This document shows positions 7,458-15,862 of a stretch of 24,813 nt of DNA, piece after piece (position 1 is the first letter of the stretch; each line of letters begins with the position of its first letter). The notes below the pieces were generated by a model, which was not told the origin of the DNA, did no database searches, and saw nothing but the letters and a program-made list of their open reading frames with translations. The stretch covers positions 1-24,813 of the forward strand of contig DATKRK010000117.1 of the NCBI GenBank assembly GCA_035532215.1, read 5' to 3'. Position numbers and translations under genes: made by a program. This DNA comes from JAICIG01 sp035532215. GTDB taxonomy: Bacteria > Planctomycetota > Planctomycetia > Pirellulales > JAICIG01.

Positions 7458-7612
7458 CGCGGCTTACGCTCGCTCTAGTAGAATTTCCCCAGCGGCGCAC
7501 TCGGTCTCAACCGAGGCGAGTCGTCGCGATCCCATCTGGCGGAAATGGCACTTTAGCAGGTGTAGGCTGCAAGCGGCCGCAAATCCCAAGTGCCTCTGAT
7601 TCTAATAGTCGG
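7429..7612 (-). ncRNA. Candidate structured RNA with three-way junction
   Basis: On either strand nested complementary arms are visible. P1 joins 7475-7484 (CTAGTAGAAT) with 7599-7608 (ATTCTAATAG), ten pairs with one mismatch. P2 joins 7547-7553 (GGCACTT) with 7588-7594 (AAGTGCC). P3 joins 7485-7492 (TTCCCCAG) with 7536-7544 (CTGGCGGAA), eight pairs with one bulge. An inner hairpin joins 7500-7505 (CTCGGT) with 7510-7515 (ACCGAG). P2 and P3 sit side by side inside P1, making a three-way junction. A terminator with seven T follows on the minus strand, giving a transcript near 184 bases. That length is in the range of 6S RNA, but I see no diagnostic 6S, tmRNA or RNase P sequence, so no family is assigned. 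No clear promoter was found. Confidence 0.4.
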
Positions 7613-7648
7613 CCGGACGACTCGCAAGCAGACGCTGGACGAATCCGA

Positions 7649-7678
7649 TGGACCTGCAGGCGACGGGGCGGATACAAT
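7649..7678 (+). promoter_or_regulatory. Candidate sigma-70 promoter for the HEAT protein gene
   Basis: TGGACC (7649-7654) and TACAAT (7673-7678) are separated by 18 bases. The -10 box is a five-of-six match and the -35 box four of six. The ATG follows about 48 bases after the -10 box, with AAGGAG before it. Confidence 0.4.
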
Positions 7679-7726
7679 GGAGCGAACGTGCCATCCCTCT
7701 CAGGCGGATGAAGGAGCCAATCGACG

Positions 7727-8956
7727 ATGCGTGCCGGCGGTTTGATTCGGTGTGCGGCGAACCTTTGGGTGCTGCCGCTGTGGCTCGGTTCTCCAGGTTT
7801 CGCGGCGGCCGCGGCCGAACCGGCGCCTTGCGAATCGGACGCATCCGGCGCGATCGACGCCGCAAAGCTCGTGCGGCAACTTGGCGACAAGTCGTATCGG
7901 CGGCGGCAGCAAGCCCAGCGCCTGTTGGGCGAGATGGGCGTATCGGTCAAAGACGCGCTGATCGCCGCTCGCGACGATGCGGATGCCGAAATCCGTTTTC
8001 GCGCGGGACAGTTGCTCGAGCGAGCGCTCGAACTCGATTTCCAGCGCTCGCTGGAGAACTTCGTCGCTTCGCCGCCCGAACCGGCCGGAAATGATCCGGC
8101 AAGCGAGCCAGCCGCCGATCAAGTCTTGCCGGGCTGGCGGAGGTTTCGCCAGCAGGTGGGCGGCGACCTTGCCGCGCGGCGGTTGTTCGTCGAGATGCAG
8201 CGGGCCGAACGCGAATTGTTGGCCATCAGCGAAGCTCGGCCGAGGGTGGCGGGCGAATTGCTCGAAATGCGTTGCCAGCAACTGCAAGAGGCGATGCAGC
8301 CCGCCGACGAAGAAGACGAGGTGCTGACCTTGGGCAGCATTTGCGCCTTGCTGTTCGTGGCTGGCGACCCCGACGTCGAGCTTTCGACGCAAGGCGCGGC
8401 CTATGTGAATAACTTCAGCCATCAAACGCCGCTGCAAGAAGCAATCAGGGCCGGCGAGTATGTCGAACCGCTCAGGTCTCTGCTGGGAGGCTGGGTGCAT
8501 CGCCGCTTCGACGACAACATGGTCACGTATCAGAACGTGCAGTTGGCGCTGCGCTACAATCTGCGAGAGGCCCTCGGGCCGGCCGCCGCCTTGGCGCTTC
8601 GCAAGGAAGTTCCCGCTCATCTGCGGCCCTACGGCGTGCTCGCCATGGGCAAACTGGGCGGCAAAGACCAATTGCCGGCGCTTGAACCGTTGCTCGACGA
8701 CGCGACCGAGTTCACGTTGCACGGCCGCGACAACCAGCAGACTCGTACGCAAATTCGCGACGTCGCGCTGGCCGTGATGGTTCACCTTTCGGGCCAGGAG
8801 TTGATCGATTACGGCTTCGATCACTTTTCGCGCAATCCGAGTTGGCTGTTCAATCCCGGCAGCTTGGGATTCAGCAAGCCCGAAACCCGCGAAAAGGCCC
8901 TGGCGAAATGGCGAGCTTGGGCGGCGTCGTCCAAAGGCCGCAGTCGCGCGACCTGA
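7727..8956 (+). CDS. Secreted HEAT-repeat protein
   Basis: The protein has 409 residues. The N-terminus (about 1-28) is a signal peptide with a hydrophobic core (LWVLPLWLGSPGFAAAAA). Residues about 43-100 form a HEAT-type helical pair (KLVRQLGDKSYRRRQQAQRL, then DDADAEIRFRAGQLLERAL), a motif common in planctomycete exported proteins. A charged helical middle follows. A second repeat-like stretch appears near 300-335 (YGVLAMGKLGGKDQLPALEP). The start has AAGGAG ten bases upstream. The role is probably protein-protein interaction outside the cytoplasm; no enzyme motif is seen. The last codons run straight into a fragment of another gene in a different frame, so the native C-terminus may have been altered by that junction. 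Confidence 0.75.
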   Translation: MRAGGLIRCAANLWVLPLWLGSPGFAAAAAEPAPCESDASGAIDAAKLVRQLGDKSYRRRQQAQRLLGEMGVSVKDALIAARDDADAEIRFRAGQLLERALELDFQRSLENFVASPPEPAGNDPASEPAADQVLPGWRRFRQQVGGDLAARRLFVEMQRAERELLAISEARPRVAGELLEMRCQQLQEAMQPADEEDEVLTLGSICALLFVAGDPDVELSTQGAAYVNNFSHQTPLQEAIRAGEYVEPLRSLLGGWVHRRFDDNMVTYQNVQLALRYNLREALGPAAALALRKEVPAHLRPYGVLAMGKLGGKDQLPALEPLLDDATEFTLHGRDNQQTRTQIRDVALAVMVHLSGQELIDYGFDHFSRNPSWLFNPGSLGFSKPETREKALAKWRAWAASSKGRSRAT

Positions 8957-9206
8957 TCGCTTTGCAGCAAAACGGCGTCAGCAAACGCGTCATCGAAGCC
9001 ATGCAAGCGGCTCAGCCCCTCAACCACAGCCCATCGCTGGCGCCGCGCCGCCTCCCCCGCCGGTGATCGTGCAACAGCCCTATTACGACCCGCCGGTCTG
9101 GGGCCCCTATCCCTATTACTACCCGCCCCCGCCGCCGGCTTGGGGATTCGGCGGATCCTTTCGCTCGTGCTTTGTCAGCCGTGAATTAATGAATTCCAAG
9201 CGATAG
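8945..9206 (+). pseudogene. Frameshifted C-terminal gene fragment
   Basis: Right after the HEAT gene one frame reads SRDLIALQQNGVSKRVIEAM, like the short 'NGVSxxVI' segment found near the end of some planctomycete surface proteins. It stops at 9064-9066. In another frame, starting before that stop, the text becomes a low-complexity Pro/Tyr tail (PPVIVQQPYYDPPVWGPYPY, then YYPPPPPAWGFGGSF) that stops at 9204-9206. Together they look like the end of one protein split by a frameshift, with its N-terminal part missing. There is no start codon of its own with a ribosome site. The remaining bases to 9239 hold nothing recognised. Confidence 0.5.
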
Positions 9207-9239
9207 GGTCGCATTCGGCAGATCATCGCAGACAGATCA

Positions 9240-10793
<1,554 letters not shown>

Positions 10794-10895
10794 TAGGCGA
10801 CAGCTTAACAATCGGCCGAGCCAGCGGCAACTCATTCCGCCTCTATCCATGTTGATCGCCAAGGCTTACGGCGCACGTCGCCGCGCCGTCTTGGG

Positions 10896-10923
10896 TTGAC
10901 AGCCAGGGGGGTGCTGTTAGAAT
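10896..10923 (+). promoter_or_regulatory. Sigma-70-type promoter for mcsAB
   Basis: A perfect TTGACA (10896-10901) and a TAGAAT (10918-10923, five of six) are separated by 16 bases. Transcription would start near 10930, a short distance before either possible mcsA start codon. This is the best housekeeping-type promoter in the window. Confidence 0.75.
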
Positions 10924-10982
10924 TCCCGCAGCGAATTCCGAGGTGACCAAATGTGCGCTGCGTGGCGCCGAAGTTGGGTGCG

Positions 10983-11483
10983 ATGAAGTGCCAGAAGTGC
11001 GAGAAGCCGGCGACCTTTCACATCACCGAGTTGACCGGCGGCAAGCCGCAAGAATTGCACCTCTGCGAAGAGCACGCTCGCGAGTACCTGACCGAGTCGG
11101 ATAACGAGCCCTCGGGCGGCGCGAACCTGACCGGGGCCTTGGCGCAGCAGTTGGTCGGCGGCACCGCCGAGGAACTGGCCCGGCTCGACCAGCAGGCCTG
11201 CCCGATCTGCGGCATCACGTTCTTCGAGTTCCGCAACCAGGGCCGCCTCGGTTGCCCGCACGATTACATCTGCTTTCAGAAAGAGCTCGATCCGCTGATC
11301 CTGAACATTCACGGCGAAAGCGCGCACGTGGGCAAGCGTCCGAGCCATTCGCCCTTGAATACCGATCGGCAGACCGAGTTGATTCGTTTGCGCCGGGAAA
11401 TGAAAGAAGCCATCCAAAGCGAAGAATACGAAAAGGCTTCCAAGCTTCGCGACGAAATCCGACAGATCGAAAGGTCCCCGTAA
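10983..11483 (+). CDS. mcsA: McsA, activator of the protein arginine kinase
   Basis: The protein has 166 residues. It is a zinc-binding adaptor that activates McsB. Cysteine pairs or singles are visible at C3/C6 (MKCQKC), C28 (LCEEH), C73/C76 (CPIC) and C91/C97, forming the expected zinc sites. Residues about 131-163 are a UVR (UvrB/UvrC) coiled motif (LRREMKEAIQSEEYEKASKL). The N-terminus MKCQKCEKPATFH aligns with known McsA starts, so I chose ATG 10983. However, a GTG at 10953, in frame and preceded by GAGGTG seven bases upstream, has the better ribosome site and would add 10 residues. mcsB begins four bases after the stop, which implies translational coupling. CtsR and ClpC, the usual neighbours in Firmicutes, are absent here. 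Confidence 0.9.
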   Translation: MKCQKCEKPATFHITELTGGKPQELHLCEEHAREYLTESDNEPSGGANLTGALAQQLVGGTAEELARLDQQACPICGITFFEFRNQGRLGCPHDYICFQKELDPLILNIHGESAHVGKRPSHSPLNTDRQTELIRLRREMKEAIQSEEYEKASKLRDEIRQIERSP

Positions 11484-11487
11484 CGCC

Positions 11488-12561
11488 GTGCAAATCGACG
11501 ACCTAGCACGCAGCAGCGGCGAGTGGTTGCGCGGTTCCGGCCCCGAGTCGGACATCGTGATCAGCAGCCGCATCCGCTTGGCCCGCAACCTGGCCGACTA
11601 CCCGTTCATCTCTCGGGCCGCGCCCAGCGACCGCGCCGAACTGGAACGCACGCTGCGCGAACGGATCTTGCAAATTCAAACGGCCAACCTGGACTACGTC
11701 GACGTCAACAAGCTCGAAGGGCTCGACCGCCAGTTCCTCGTCGAGCGGCAATTGATCAGTCGCGAGCACGCCGAGAGCGAAGGGGCCCGCGGCGTAGCGA
11801 TCGACAAGCGCGAGCAGGTCAGCCTGATGATCAACGAGGAAGATCACCTGCGGATTCAGGTCATGCACAGCGGGCTCGATCTGCCCGCCGCCTGGGAACA
11901 GATCAACGCCATCGACGACCTGATCGAGTCGAAGGTGACCTACGCCTTCAACGAGCGGCTGGGCTATCTCACCGCCTGCCCGACGAACGTCGGCACCGGC
12001 ATGCGCGTGAGCGTCATGCTGCACCTGCCGGCGCTGGTCATTACGCGGCAGATCGACAAGCTGTTCCGTTCGCTGCAGAAGATCAGCCTGGCCGTGCGCG
12101 GGCTGTACGGCGAAGGCTCGCAGGCGATGGGCGATTTTTATCAGATCAGCAACCAGATCACGCTCGGCCGCAGCGAAGAGGATCTGGTCAAGCAGGTCGG
12201 CGACGTGGTGCCGACGATCATCGACTACGAGCGCAAAGCCCGCGACTTTTTGATTCGCGAAAGCCACGAGAACCTGCACGACCGCGTCAGCCGGGCCTAC
12301 GGCATCTTGCGCACCGCGCAGACGATCAGCTCCGAAGAGACGATGCACCTGCTATCCAGCGTGCGGATGGGCGTGAACCTGGGACTGATCCCCGACCTGG
12401 AAATTCCCACGCTGAACAAGTTGTTCATCTACACGCAGCCCGCCCACTTGCAGAAGCTCAGCGGGTCGGAACTCGACACGGCCGACCGCAACATCGAGCG
12501 AGCCCGCTATCTGCGGCGCCACCTGAACAAAGAAGACGGCGCCCCCGGGGAACACAACTAA
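11488..12561 (+). CDS. mcsB: McsB, protein arginine kinase
   Basis: The protein has 357 residues, close to the usual McsB length. It phosphorylates arginine residues on proteins, marking them for ClpCP degradation in Firmicutes. It has the phosphagen-kinase fold: SSRIRLARNL (26-35) for nucleotide binding, the conserved loop INEEDHLRIQ (115-124), and TACPTNVGTGMR (162-173), which are characteristic of McsB. The C-terminal helix (DTADRNIERARYLRRHL) matches the end of the family. The start codon is GTG at 11488, four bases after mcsA stops. The stop is followed within three bases by the left arm of an S23-cassette inverted repeat. Creatine or arginine kinase is unlikely because of the McsA partner and the short length. 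Confidence 0.95.
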   Translation: MQIDDLARSSGEWLRGSGPESDIVISSRIRLARNLADYPFISRAAPSDRAELERTLRERILQIQTANLDYVDVNKLEGLDRQFLVERQLISREHAESEGARGVAIDKREQVSLMINEEDHLRIQVMHSGLDLPAAWEQINAIDDLIESKVTYAFNERLGYLTACPTNVGTGMRVSVMLHLPALVITRQIDKLFRSLQKISLAVRGLYGEGSQAMGDFYQISNQITLGRSEEDLVKQVGDVVPTIIDYERKARDFLIRESHENLHDRVSRAYGILRTAQTISSEETMHLLSSVRMGVNLGLIPDLEIPTLNKLFIYTQPAHLQKLSGSELDTADRNIERARYLRRHLNKEDGAPGEHN

Positions 12562-12563
12562 CT

Positions 12564-12588
12564 TAGTTTTCAGTGTTCGGTTTTCAGT
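12564..12588. repeat. Left inverted repeat of the S23 cassette
   Basis: Positions 12564-12588 are the reverse complement of 12984-13008 with one mismatch in 25. The arm contains TTTTCAGTGTTC and further TTTTCAGT units. It begins three bases after the mcsB stop codon. Confidence 0.85.
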
Positions 12589-12964
12589 TTTCAGTGGGCG
12601 GGGATTGCCGGCGCTTGATGGAGCGCGCGAGCCCGGTGAGCATCTTTGAAATCTCTTTGAGGTCGGCGACAAGAGATTGCATACTTTCGGTTGTTATGAC
12701 GCCTATCTTGCAAGCGATATAGCACTGCGTGCGCAGCTCCGCGGCGGAGCCGCGTGCGATCTTCAAGAAACGCAGGAAATCCTTGCCGCCGCGTTCCGAC
12801 CCTTCGGCGATGTTGGACGCGACGGATACTGCGGCGCGCTGCATTTGGTTTCGCAAGCTGAATTCACGGCATTCGCGAAGCGACTCGTAGACACGCACCG
12901 CAAGTTGGCAAGAGCGCTTCCAGACTTCCAACTCTTCGAACGAGTGGTACATTTCCTTCCCCAT
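12584..12964 (-). CDS. Four-helix-bundle (S23/IVS-type) protein
   Basis: The protein has about 126 residues and belongs to the S23 family, first known from intervening sequences in 23S rRNA genes and now found widely as a stand-alone gene. Diagnostic stretches are FEELEVWKRSCQLAVRVYE near the N-terminus, QMQRAAVSVASNIAEGSERG in the middle and FLRFLKIARGSAAELRTQ after it. Its function is unknown. Three starts are possible: ATG 12964 (MGKEMYHSF, chosen), ATG 12952 and GTG 12985; none has an ideal ribosome site. The gene and its imperfect 25-bp inverted repeats occupy the space exactly between the mcsB stop and the stop of the TPR gene. It also shares its last codons with the left repeat. This suggests arrival as a cassette. 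Confidence 0.88.
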   Translation of the reverse strand: MGKEMYHSFEELEVWKRSCQLAVRVYESLRECREFSLRNQMQRAAVSVASNIAEGSERGGKDFLRFLKIARGSAAELRTQCYIACKIGVITTESMQSLVADLKEISKMLTGLARSIKRRQSPPTEN

Positions 12965-12983
12965 GGTTCTTTGTTTGCTGAAC

Positions 12984-13008
12984 ACTGAAAACTGAACACT
13001 GAAAACTA
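12984..13008. repeat. Right inverted repeat of the S23 cassette
   Basis: This is the partner of 12564-12588 (24 of 25 complementary), with ACTGAAAACTGAACACTGAA as its core. Its outer bases (13006-13008) supply the TAG stop of the minus-strand TPR gene. Confidence 0.85.
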
Positions 13009-14070
13009 TAGCTCCCTTCCGCGCGCCGGCTCTCCGGCCACTGGTGCGGGGACGACCTTGAGAAACCCGGCGACCGATTGGCGATCAATGCCCAGCTCCG
13101 CCGCGCGCTCGAAAAACGCCCGCGCTCGTTCCGCCTGGCCGTCAATGTAAAGCCCAATGCCCAGCAAGAACATCAAATCGGGGTTCTGCGGATGTTCGGT
13201 CGCCTCGGTCGCCAGATGTTCGAGATGCGCGACTTTGGCCAACTGATTGTCGCCATAGAGGTCGTCGAGGCGAAACGTCGACTTCGCCCAGTCGGGTTTG
13301 AGCGACAGCCCGTGCTTAAACGCCCGTGCGGCCGGCGCGTAACGCCCCATCGCCAGCAGGCTGAATCCCTGCCGAAAATAGGCGTCGGCCAGGTCGGGCG
13401 CCGCCGAAGCCGCCTTCTTATAACGCTGGTAAGCATCGGAATACTGTTGCGTGTGGAAGTGCTCGTCGCCGAACGCGACGAACTGCCGAGCACGAGCCGC
13501 CGCCTCGGCATTGGACTTCCGCACTTTCGGCCGCTCGGGGCGCTTCGCACCGTCGTCCGCCAGCTCGCCGAAGCCGCCGACGCCTCGCGCCTTGTGATTG
13601 GCCGCCGGCGCCTTCACGACTCGCGGCGCAGCCGGGGCCAACCGATTAGGCGACGCCAGCGGCGCCGGATTGTTCCAACCGAGAAACGGGCCTGCCGCTT
13701 GCGGACCGAACAAGCCGTTCGCCGGCACGAACAGCGGCGGCGCAGCGAAATAATACCACGCCGGGGAAAGATAGCCTGGCGCATACCACGGATAGCCGCC
13801 TGAAAAGGGGAAGGCGTTGCCGCCCAGGCCTCCGCCGCGCCAGCCCCCGACGTGATGATGATGAAGACTGTTTGCACCGCCGGAATCTTGAGCGATTGGG
13901 CCGGCGCCGGAGGGCGCGGCCGGCGGCGCGTGCGGCGGCGCGGCGTGCCGGATAGGAAAGGCGGCGCGAGCAGGCTCTGCGTGATACTCCAACTGCCCCC
14001 GTGCGGCAGAGCTTCCCGCCAGGCTCGCCAACGCGGCCAGCGTTGCGCCAAAAAACGATGGACGTCGCAT
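13006..14070 (-). CDS. Secreted TPR-repeat protein
   Basis: The protein has 354 residues. Residues 1-26 (MRRPSFFGATLAALASLAGS then SAARGQ) form a signal peptide. About 27-185 is a low-complexity Gly/Pro/Ala/Tyr region (GGYPWYAPGYLSPAWYYF), as in many planctomycete surface proteins. From about 190 tetratricopeptide repeats follow: ARARQFVAFGDEHFHTQQYS, DLADAYFRQGFSLLAMGRYA, and PDLMFLLGIGLYIDGQAERA. TPRs mediate protein contacts; no catalytic motif is present. The ribosome site is weak (AGGCC). The stop codon lies inside the S23 cassette repeat, so the last residues may differ from the ancestral protein. Partner and function are unknown. Confidence 0.8.
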   Translation of the reverse strand: MRRPSFFGATLAALASLAGSSAARGQLEYHAEPARAAFPIRHAAPPHAPPAAPSGAGPIAQDSGGANSLHHHHVGGWRGGGLGGNAFPFSGGYPWYAPGYLSPAWYYFAAPPLFVPANGLFGPQAAGPFLGWNNPAPLASPNRLAPAAPRVVKAPAANHKARGVGGFGELADDGAKRPERPKVRKSNAEAAARARQFVAFGDEHFHTQQYSDAYQRYKKAASAAPDLADAYFRQGFSLLAMGRYAPAARAFKHGLSLKPDWAKSTFRLDDLYGDNQLAKVAHLEHLATEATEHPQNPDLMFLLGIGLYIDGQAERARAFFERAAELGIDRQSVAGFLKVVPAPVAGEPARGREL

Positions 14071-14178
14071 GAACGGCCTACTCGCTTACTGCGGATCCCG
14101 ATCCCTCGTTCCCCCGCTGCGCATTATTCGGAATTCACGCAGAATCGGCAAGCAAGCTTTGCGAATCGTAACCTTCAG

Positions 14179-14249
14179 CCGTAGGGTGACGCAAAAGCCC
14201 CACGCGGCTTGAGGACGCAAAGCGCGTGGGGCTGCGCCCCAGCCACCCG
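14179..14249. repeat. Palindromic intergenic repeat, left of DUF1501
   Basis: GCCCCACGC (14197-14205) pairs with GCGTGGGGC (14224-14232), and the element ends in GCCCCAGCCACCC. The related block GGGTGGCTGGGGC occurs at 15738-15750 in the opposite orientation, so copies of one family flank the DUF1501 gene. Confidence 0.65.
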
Positions 14250-14260
14250 TTTCAATCGTT

Positions 14261-15692
14261 TCATGCCAAAATCCCCTTGACCAACTGCGCGCCCTCCACG
14301 CCGCTGAGCCGGGCGTCGAGCCCTTGGAACTTGACGCTGAAGCGTTCGTGGTCGATGCCGAGCAAGTGCAACATCGTGGCGTGCAGGTCGTGGACGGTGA
14401 CGACGTTTTCGACCGCGGCGTAACCCAATTCATCGGTGGCGCCGTAGTTCAACCCGCCGCGGACGCCGCCGCCGGCCAGCCAGACGGTAAAGCCCTTGTT
14501 GTGATGGTCGCGGCCGTCGCCGCCTTGCGACATCGGCGTGCGGCCGAACTCGCCGGCCCAGACGATCAGCGTGTCTTGCAGCATGCCACGTTGCTTGAGA
14601 TCGCGAATCAACGCGGCGCAGGCCCGGTCGATTTCCTGGGCCTTCAGTTCCACGCCGTGCTTCACGCCGCCGTGGTGATCCCAGTCCTTATGATAGAGTT
14701 GAATGAACCGCACGCCGCGCTCGGCCAGCCGCCGCGCCAGCAGGCAATTCGAGGCGAACGAGCCGTCGCCCGGCTGGCAGCCGTACAGTGCCAGCGTGTC
14801 GGCCGACTCGTTGCTCGTGTCGATCAAATTGGGCACGCTGGCCTGCATCAAAAACGCCATCTCGTACTGCGCGATCCGCGTGGCGATTTCCGGATCGTGC
14901 AGCACGGCGTCGGTCTTGGCGTTGATCGCGTTGACCGCATCGACCACCTCCTGCTGCTGCTCGCGACTGACGCCCGGCGGATTGCTGAGATACAGCACCG
15001 GGTCGCCTTTGCCGCGCAGGTGGACGCCTTGATACTTGCTGGGCAGAAAGCCCGCCGACCATTGCCGGGCGGCGATCGGCTGGTTCTGCCCGCCGCGGCC
15101 CAGCGACGTGAGCACGACGAAGCCGGGCAGATCGCTGGCCTCGCTGCCCAGGCCGTAGGTCGCCCACGAGCCCATCGAGGGCCGGCCCGCGATTTGCGAG
15201 CCGGTGTTCATGAACATGTGGGCCGGGTCGTGGTTGATGGCCTCGGAGGTCATCGAACGCACGAAGCAGATATCGTCCGCCACGGCGCCGATCTGCTCGA
15301 ACCACTCGCAGATTTCCGTGCCGCCGAACTGCTTGAATTTCGTCTGCGGGCCGAAGCAGACCAGCTTCTGGCCTTGCAACTGGGCGATCTGCTGCCCTTT
15401 GGTGAAACTTTCGGGCATCGGCTGGCCGTGCATCTCGGCCAGCTTCGGCTTGTAATCCCACGTCTCCAGGTGCGACGGGCCGCCGGCCATCGTCAGCCAG
15501 ATCACGCGCTTGGCCTTGGCCTCGTGGTGCAAAGGGTTGACGACGCCCTGCGCCGCCTTTTCCGCCGTCGCAGCGAACAATCGCGGGTTGAGCAAGCCGC
15601 CCAGGCCGACCGCGCCGACCCCCATCGCCGAGCGGGCCAGAAACGTGCGGCGGTGGATCAAGCGAACGAGTTTTTCGGATGGGTCTGTCATG
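14261..15692 (-). CDS. DUF1501 family protein, Tat-exported
   Basis: The protein has 476 residues from the ATG at 15692. The N-terminus holds a twin-arginine signal (HRRTFLARSAMGVGAVGLGG), so it is probably exported folded. The body has an alkaline-phosphatase/sulfatase-like fold typical of DUF1501, with WLTMAGGPSHLETWDYKP, GGTEICEWFEQIG, FVRSMTSEAINHDPAHMFMN, QLYHKDWDHHGGVKHGVELK, and VWAGEFGRTPMSQGGDGRDH then HNKGFTVWLAGGG near the end. The enzymatic activity of the family is unproven. In planctomycetes DUF1501 genes regularly follow a PSCyt1/DUF1549/DUF1553 gene, as here (170 bases downstream of the 15863-18928 gene), which suggests a shared role. An upstream ATG at 15713 would add seven residues. 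No strong ribosome site is visible. Confidence 0.93.
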
Positions 15693-15737
15693 GCCTTATT
15701 TCGGGGAATCATTTTCGTGGAAATAAAAAACCGCTCG

Positions 15738-15810
15738 GGGTGGCTGGGGCTGAGCCAACGCGAAGCCCCCAGAGCGCTGGGGCATCGCTTCGCTCTGCCG
15801 CCAGCCACCC
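15738..15810. repeat. Palindromic intergenic repeat, right of DUF1501
   Basis: GGGTGGCTGG (15738-15747) is perfectly complementary to CCAGCCACCC (15801-15810), and further inner pairing is possible (GAAGC with GCTTC). It lies between the cytochrome-like gene and DUF1501 on the minus strand and belongs to the family seen at 14179-14249. It could dampen readthrough within the operon. Confidence 0.65.
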
Positions 15811-15862
15811 TTCGCGTTTAGCATTCGCCATCTTCATTCCGTGCGCCAATATCTGGCTGTTA

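Noticed and set aside
7507..7950. A minus-strand ORF that could be the gene ended by the terminator at 7429-7457
   Set aside because: It overlaps the signal peptide and HEAT region of the plus-strand gene, has no family resemblance, and covers the structured RNA candidate, which explains the terminator better.
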